From NCBI RefSeq assembly GCF_000739915.1, contig NZ_BBJT01000008.1, positions 186,001 through 250,000 of the forward strand: 64,000 nucleotides of DNA, in the 5' to 3' direction. This DNA comes from Paenibacillus chitinolyticus NBRC 15660 (GTDB taxonomy: Bacteria > Bacillota > Bacilli > Paenibacillales > NBRC-103111). The stretch's first letter is position 1, and each line of letters starts with the position of its first letter. The notes under the pieces are model-generated. The model worked only from the letters and a program-made list of their open reading frames with translations. It ran no database searches and was not told the DNA's origin. Position numbers and translations under genes: made by a program. Shown piece after piece: positions 59,559-64,000 of this stretch.

Positions 59559-60506
59559 TTACAGGGACTTGCTCCAATCGTGAACCATGTTGCCCTCGAG
59601 GAACTTCTCGCAGTCCAAAGCCGCCATACAGCCGCTTCCCGCAGCCGTAATGGCTTGACGGTATTTCAAGTCCTGAACGTCTCCGCAGGCGAACACTCCA
59701 GGGATGTTGGTTTCTGTCGTTCCCGGTTTAACGAGGATATAACCCGTTTCGTCGGTCGTGATTTGTCCGCCGAGGAACTTCGTGTTCGGAGTATGTCCGA
59801 TCGCCACGAAAATACCGTCGGTTTCAAGAACCTCTTCCGCTCCGGTCTCGTTGTTAAGAACTTTAAGGCCGGTTACGCCTTTGTCTCCCGCAACGACTTC
59901 AAGCGGAGCGGAGTTCAAGCTCCAGGTGATTTTCTCGTTCTCGCGCGCACGGTCCTGCATAATCTTGGAGGCGCGGAGTTCGCTTCTGCGGTGAACCAGT
60001 CGAACTTCGGAAGCGAAACGTGTCAGGAAGTTCGCTTCTTCCATTGCGGAGTCGCCGCCGCCGACCACGATGATGTTCTTGCCGCGGAAGAAGAATCCGT
60101 CGCAAGTGGCGCAAGTGCTCACACCGCGACCGATATTCTCGCGCTCGTTCGTGATGCCGAGCAGTTTAGCGGAAGCGCCGGTAGAGATGATCAGAGATTC
60201 CGTCTCAATCTCACCAAGACCTTCCACATTGAGCTTGAACGGACGCTCCGTAAGCTCTACGCTGTTAACCCAGCCGGTTTTGAACTCGGCGCCGAAGCGT
60301 TCAGCCTGCTTGCGCATGTTAGCCATAAGCTCAGGGCCCATGATTCCTTCCGGGAAGCCAGGGAAGTTTTCGACCTCGGTCGTTGTCGTCAACTGTCCGC
60401 CCGGCTCTGGGCCTTCAATAACCAAAGGATTGAGATTGGCGCGCGCCAGATAGATGGCTGCTGTTAATCCGGATGGTCCGGTTCCTACCACAATTGTTTT
60501 ATACAT
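59559..60506 (-). CDS. trxB: Thioredoxin reductase
   Basis: The 315-residue flavoprotein has the FAD loop VVGTGPSGLTAAIYLARANL, the redox pair in GVSTCATCDGFFF, the NADPH loop VVGGGDSAMEEANFL with HRRSELRA, and GVFACGDVQDLKYRQAITAA at the end. It passes electrons from NADPH to thioredoxin. The ATG at 60506 with AGGAGGAG upstream fits the family start; the longer frame to 60584 does not. Confidence 0.97.
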   Translation of the reverse strand: MYKTIVVGTGPSGLTAAIYLARANLNPLVIEGPEPGGQLTTTTEVENFPGFPEGIMGPELMANMRKQAERFGAEFKTGWVNSVELTERPFKLNVEGLGEIETESLIISTGASAKLLGITNERENIGRGVSTCATCDGFFFRGKNIIVVGGGDSAMEEANFLTRFASEVRLVHRRSELRASKIMQDRARENEKITWSLNSAPLEVVAGDKGVTGLKVLNNETGAEEVLETDGIFVAIGHTPNTKFLGGQITTDETGYILVKPGTTETNIPGVFACGDVQDLKYRQAITAAGSGCMAALDCEKFLEGNMVHDWSKSL

Positions 60507-60638
60507 GGATCGATCTCTCCTCCTTGGGAACAAATCAGAATTCGTATGATCGCGGGCTGAGTGTTGAATCATCATTGCCTGCAATCATTCTCTATTTAAA
60601 ATAATTCTAATTAAAATTATTCTAATTTGCAAGTGTGA

Positions 60639-62390
60639 TTAATCCCGGCCCTTCTTTTCCACGTTCCAGAGCTTCGGCAGAATCGCATCCATCTTCTCCT
60701 TAAGCCCGCAAGCTTCGTCAATGAGCTTCACATTCTTGCTTACGGTCGAGACGGTCGTATGGTAACGGCTGGCTACCTCGTGATAGGAAATCGACCTGCG
60801 GTGCATTTTGGCGACCAGGTATTCGAGAGCGGCGGACCAGCCTTCCACTTTCGTAATCCTTGGCACGCTCGGGTACACTCTGCTCAAATATTCTACCCAC
60901 AGAGTCTGCAGGTCATGCTGCTGGATCATATCGTACCGCTGGTGCATATGCCGGTGAGCGGTCTCCATGACGGTCTGCCATTTGGGCTCCCATTTCGGAA
61001 GATCGGTCGTATGCACGGAGTTTTCCACGGTTTTTACGGTACCGTCCAAATGAGCTTTCAAAGGCTCTTCGACTCCGATGGTCCGCAAAACGAAGATAGC
61101 TACCTTTTTGAGATAGTCGTCCTCTTTAGGGTCACCGATAAACTCGACGAGGGCTTCTTTCACTTCATTGTCGCCGATATACACGAACGTCTGAAGCACC
61201 TGCAGCTTCGTTTCCACATCTCCGTGGCGCAGCGCCCAGAAGAAGGAGCTGCGGACAAGCGGGTCCTTGGCAATCTGATCCGGAATCGATTCGGGAGACT
61301 GCTCCAATTGGCGGAACTGTTCCTCGAACGGAAGGTTATAGTGGTAGCTCAAGGATAGCGGGCGGTCATCGGAACGGCGATTCAGCTGCTCCAAATAAAA
61401 GCGGGCGATTTCCGACCCGTTCTCCAGCTTATCCACCTGATTCCAGAGAACCCGGGCTTCCTGAAACCTGCCGATATTGCAAGCGGCCACGGCCGCATAA
61501 TGGTAAACGCACGGATCGAGACCGCTATCGTTGGAACGGGAAATCCTCCTGAAAAGCTGGTAGGCTTTCTCGTGATCTCCCAGAATCCCCATGGTGGTCG
61601 CAAGCTTGAAGACATGCTCCTGCTGGAAAGGATACGTTTTGCGCAAAGTTCCCATCAGTTCGGCAAGTTCTTCCTTGCGTCCGAGATGCTGGTAGAAGAT
61701 CGCCATATTGCACAGCGCGTGAAGGTTCCCGGGATCTATGTTCAGCACTTCGAGAATAGCATCCAGCGATTTCTGAAAATGACCGGTGTAATAATAAGCC
61801 AGCGCCAAATTATTACGAGCCGCCAGAAAATCGCCATGCTCTTCGACGAGTTCTTCCAGAACACGAACCGCTTCCGCGAACTTGCCTTCTTCTAAAAGCA
61901 GACGCGCCTGGTCGTGCTCGTACAAGCCCTCACGCGATTTAATGGTCTTAAGCTTGGCGGGACGCTCCAGCTCGTAGCTGAGAAAATCAAGCATTTCCTC
62001 GGCTTCTTCCAGGTAATGTCCGTTTGTATCGTTCTCCAGATAATGGACAAGAGCGCCCTCCGCCTGTTCGTACTGGTCCATGTTGGCGTAGTTGTTCGCC
62101 ATATAAAAATAACATTCGGTCATCGAGGGATCGATCCGATCGAGAACATCTTTTAAGATGTCGTTGGATTCCTCGTACTTGCCCAATTCGGAGAGAACCC
62201 CTGCAAGGTTGCAGTGGTTCACCGGGTTATCGTATTCGTATTCTACCGCTCGCCGGAAATATTTCAACGCCTTATCGTAATGGAAACGATCGAGCGACTG
62301 AACCGCTCTTTCAAAAAAGAACGTGGCATCCATGCTGATGGGAATAATTTTCGGTTCCGGCTTTACGGAGACACGCTTTTTCTTTTCCAT
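60639..62390 (-). CDS. Tetratricopeptide repeat protein with C-terminal HTH-like segment
   Basis: The 583-residue protein has TPR helices such as VQSLDRFHYDKALKYFRRAV, EYEYDNPVNHCNLAGVLSEL, ARNNLALAYYYTGHFQKSLD and NLHALCNMAIFYQHLGRKEE (about 30-320). The C-terminal part contains SISYHEVASRYHTTVSTVSK, which reads like a helix-turn-helix. It is well kept between prs and trxB in this group of bacteria but has no assigned function. A role as scaffold or regulator is inferred. Confidence 0.8.
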   Translation of the reverse strand: MEKKKRVSVKPEPKIIPISMDATFFFERAVQSLDRFHYDKALKYFRRAVEYEYDNPVNHCNLAGVLSELGKYEESNDILKDVLDRIDPSMTECYFYMANNYANMDQYEQAEGALVHYLENDTNGHYLEEAEEMLDFLSYELERPAKLKTIKSREGLYEHDQARLLLEEGKFAEAVRVLEELVEEHGDFLAARNNLALAYYYTGHFQKSLDAILEVLNIDPGNLHALCNMAIFYQHLGRKEELAELMGTLRKTYPFQQEHVFKLATTMGILGDHEKAYQLFRRISRSNDSGLDPCVYHYAAVAACNIGRFQEARVLWNQVDKLENGSEIARFYLEQLNRRSDDRPLSLSYHYNLPFEEQFRQLEQSPESIPDQIAKDPLVRSSFFWALRHGDVETKLQVLQTFVYIGDNEVKEALVEFIGDPKEDDYLKKVAIFVLRTIGVEEPLKAHLDGTVKTVENSVHTTDLPKWEPKWQTVMETAHRHMHQRYDMIQQHDLQTLWVEYLSRVYPSVPRITKVEGWSAALEYLVAKMHRRSISYHEVASRYHTTVSTVSKNVKLIDEACGLKEKMDAILPKLWNVEKKGRD

Positions 62391-62462
62391 GACTAGGCAC
62401 CTCCGGTACTTTGAGATCTATGATCAAGTATAGCACAGTCCCCGAGGTTTCAAAAACACGAT

Positions 62463-63413
62463 TTAAACGCCGCCGTATTTAAACAGCGAAGAGAGAGAGC
62501 CGCCGTCGCTGACGATACGTACCGCATGCGAGAGCAGCGGAGCAACGGAGAGCACCTTGAAACGTTCCGCGTGATCGTCCGGAATCGCCAGGGAATCGGT
62601 GATCACGACTTCACGGATGTTCGGGTGATCCAGACGCTGGAGAGCCGGGCCCGAGAATACCGCGTGAGTGGCGCAAACGTAGATATCGTTGGCTCCGCGT
62701 TCCTTCAGTCCTTCCACAACGTTCACGATCGTTGTGCCTGTGTCGATCAGATCCTCGATGATGATCGGCGTACGGCCTTTAACGTCCCCGATCACGTGAG
62801 TCACGACCGCTTCGTTGTGAGCGGGACGCTTCTTGAACATCATCGCGAACGGAGCATCGAGAATGTTGGCAAGACGCTCGGCGGTCGTAGCGCGGCCGGC
62901 ATCCGGAGATACGATGACCGGATCGACGATATTTTTCTTCGTGATGTAGTCGCTGATAAGATCAAGAGCGGTCAGGTGATCGACCGGAATGTCGAAGAAT
63001 CCTTGGATCGCCGGTGCATGAAGGTCGATGGTAATAACACGGTTCGCTCCTGCGGCACTGACCAGATCGGCGACAAGTTTCGCGGAAATCGGTTCGCGCG
63101 GCGCGGCTTTTCTCTCTTGACGGGAGTAACCATAGTAAGGCAGGATCAAGTTGATCGTGCGGGCGGATGCACGCTTGGCCGCATCCATCATAACCAATAG
63201 TTCCATAAGGTGTTCATTGATCGGATGGGAGAACGTTTGTACTAAAAATACATCGCAGTTACGGACACCTTCTTCATACAAACAATAAATTTCCCCGCTT
63301 TTGAAGCGAGACAGCTTGATTTTACCGAGCGCAACGCCCAGGTCGTCGCAAATGCTCTGTGCCAGCTTCGGGTTGGAAGAGCCGGAGAAAATTTTAATGT
63401 TGTTGAGATCCAT
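62463..63413 (-). CDS. prs: Ribose-phosphate pyrophosphokinase (PRPP synthetase)
   Basis: The 316-residue enzyme opens NIKIFSGSSNPKLAQSICDD, with VFLVQTFSHPINEHLMELLV, YYGYSRQERKAAPREPISAK, the metal site DLHAPAIQGFFDIPVDHL and the PRPP loop IIIEDLIDTGTTIV. It makes PRPP for purine, pyrimidine, histidine and NAD synthesis. The ATG at 63413 has GGAGG upstream and fits the family start. Confidence 0.96.
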   Translation of the reverse strand: MDLNNIKIFSGSSNPKLAQSICDDLGVALGKIKLSRFKSGEIYCLYEEGVRNCDVFLVQTFSHPINEHLMELLVMMDAAKRASARTINLILPYYGYSRQERKAAPREPISAKLVADLVSAAGANRVITIDLHAPAIQGFFDIPVDHLTALDLISDYITKKNIVDPVIVSPDAGRATTAERLANILDAPFAMMFKKRPAHNEAVVTHVIGDVKGRTPIIIEDLIDTGTTIVNVVEGLKERGANDIYVCATHAVFSGPALQRLDHPNIREVVITDSLAIPDDHAERFKVLSVAPLLSHAVRIVSDGGSLSSLFKYGGV

Positions 63414-63673
63414 GGTTATGGTTACCTCCGAAATGTTTTTGATTATTGGGACTGCAGACGGGTCAAACTTCTGTATAGAACGCTCCGCATACGTTTTCAT
63501 ACGAAAGCGCTTTTTAACATGTAAGCGAGAAAAAGATGCCCCCTCTGTCTATTATCTAGTACCAGGGACATTTCCTACCCAATCATTATACATGAAAATT
63601 GTCGAAATGAAAAAGCACAGAGGGACGCCAAATCGAGGTAATTGTGGCTAGTTTATGAACTTCGGAAGCAAAA
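63414..63673. other. prs upstream region
   Basis: It holds the prs promoter region. No riboswitch-like fold or gene is recognised. Confidence 0.35.
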
Positions 63674-63726
63674 ATCGGCACCCGTTCCTCTAGATGGCAT
63701 ATTTGCCTATAGAGTCGGATGCCGAT
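63674..63726 (-). terminator. Terminator of the his operon
   Basis: ATCGGCA (63674-63680) pairs with TGCCGAT (63720-63726), with further pairing inside. On the minus strand TTTTG follows. Confidence 0.7.
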
Positions 63727-63730
63727 CCCT

Positions 63731-64000
63731 TTATTTGGATTTGCTCATGTGGCGCCGCTCCAGCTCCGCCATTACATCGTCAAGCGGAAGCTTGGACTCG
63801 CGAAGAAGAACCATCAAGTGAAAAATCAGATCGCTCGTTTCGTACCGGAGTTCGTCGTGGTCCCGGTTTTTGGCAGCGATGATTACCTCTGCCGTTTCCT
63901 CGCCTACTTTTTTGAGAATTTTGTCGATTCCCTTCTCGAACAAGTAGGTCGTGTAGGCGCCTTCGGGTCTTTCCGCTTCGCGGGAAGCGATGACGGATTC
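63731..64000 (-). CDS. Phosphoribosyl-ATP pyrophosphatase (HisE or HisIE C-terminal part), partial
   Basis: The visible 89 residues include REAERPEGAYTTYLFEKGID, KILKKVGEETAEVIIAAKNR and ETSDLIFHLMVLL, with the EExxE...ExxD metal motif of the HisE alpha-helical pyrophosphatase. It acts in the second step of histidine synthesis. The gene runs past the window edge, so whether HisI is fused in front cannot be told. Its terminator shows that it ends the operon. Confidence 0.92.
   Translation of the reverse strand, partial: ESVIASREAERPEGAYTTYLFEKGIDKILKKVGEETAEVIIAAKNRDHDELRYETSDLIFHLMVLLRESKLPLDDVMAELERRHMSKSK

Overview
The window is a chromosome segment from a Gram-positive Bacillota bacterium, most likely a member of the Paenibacillaceae (Paenibacillus, Cohnella or Brevibacillus type). 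The evidence is the gene order hisIE-prs-TPR protein-trxB-glcK-rapZ-yvcK-whiA-HPr-like gene-stalk protein / clpP / DedA / tRNA-Arg / cggR-gap-pgk-tpiA-gpmI-eno / secG-rnr-smpB-ssrA, together with strong AGGAGG-type ribosome binding sites, CtsR and CggR operators, and moderate GC. No species can be named from sequence alone.

Positions 1-18965 are an accessory and regulatory half: a MerR-type regulator (cut by the window edge), a BlaI/BlaR1-like pair, an ECF sigma/anti-sigma pair, an ECF41 sigma factor facing a carboxymuconolactone-decarboxylase-like gene, an azoreductase and a VOC protein. Next comes a heterocycloanthracin-type thiazole/oxazole peptide (TOMM) cluster of precursor, ThiF-like protein, YcaO cyclodehydratase and SagB-type oxidase. 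Last is a nucleoside salvage locus: an HTH-PfkB kinase facing transporter, nucleoside hydrolase and ribokinase genes.

Positions 19238-37529 look like foreign DNA stacked at the 3' end of the tmRNA gene. Copies of the tmRNA 3' end lie at about 19238, 21444, 35805 and 37329, besides the real end at 37529. Between them sit a DUF262-AlbA_2 fusion protein (probable defence gene), an antitoxin with a frameshifted zeta toxin, a decayed polymorphic toxin with its likely immunity gene, a three-gene hybrid NRPS-PKS line, a decayed serine recombinase touching one of the copies, and an AraC regulator with a small membrane protein.

Positions 37529-64000 are core genome, almost all on the minus strand: trans-translation (ssrA, smpB), RNase R with a very long basic tail, SecG, an M50-like peptidase, the lower glycolytic operon under CggR, ClpP under CtsR, the whiA-yvcK-rapZ group, glucokinase, thioredoxin reductase, PRPP synthetase and the end of hisE/hisIE.

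The strongest candidates for something undescribed are the tandem island array at ssrA with its dispersed repeat of about 200 bp, the NRPS-PKS line (an AT domain lacking its catalytic motif, a degenerate terminal condensation domain, no thioesterase, a likely CTG start), and the 18-cysteine TOMM precursor.
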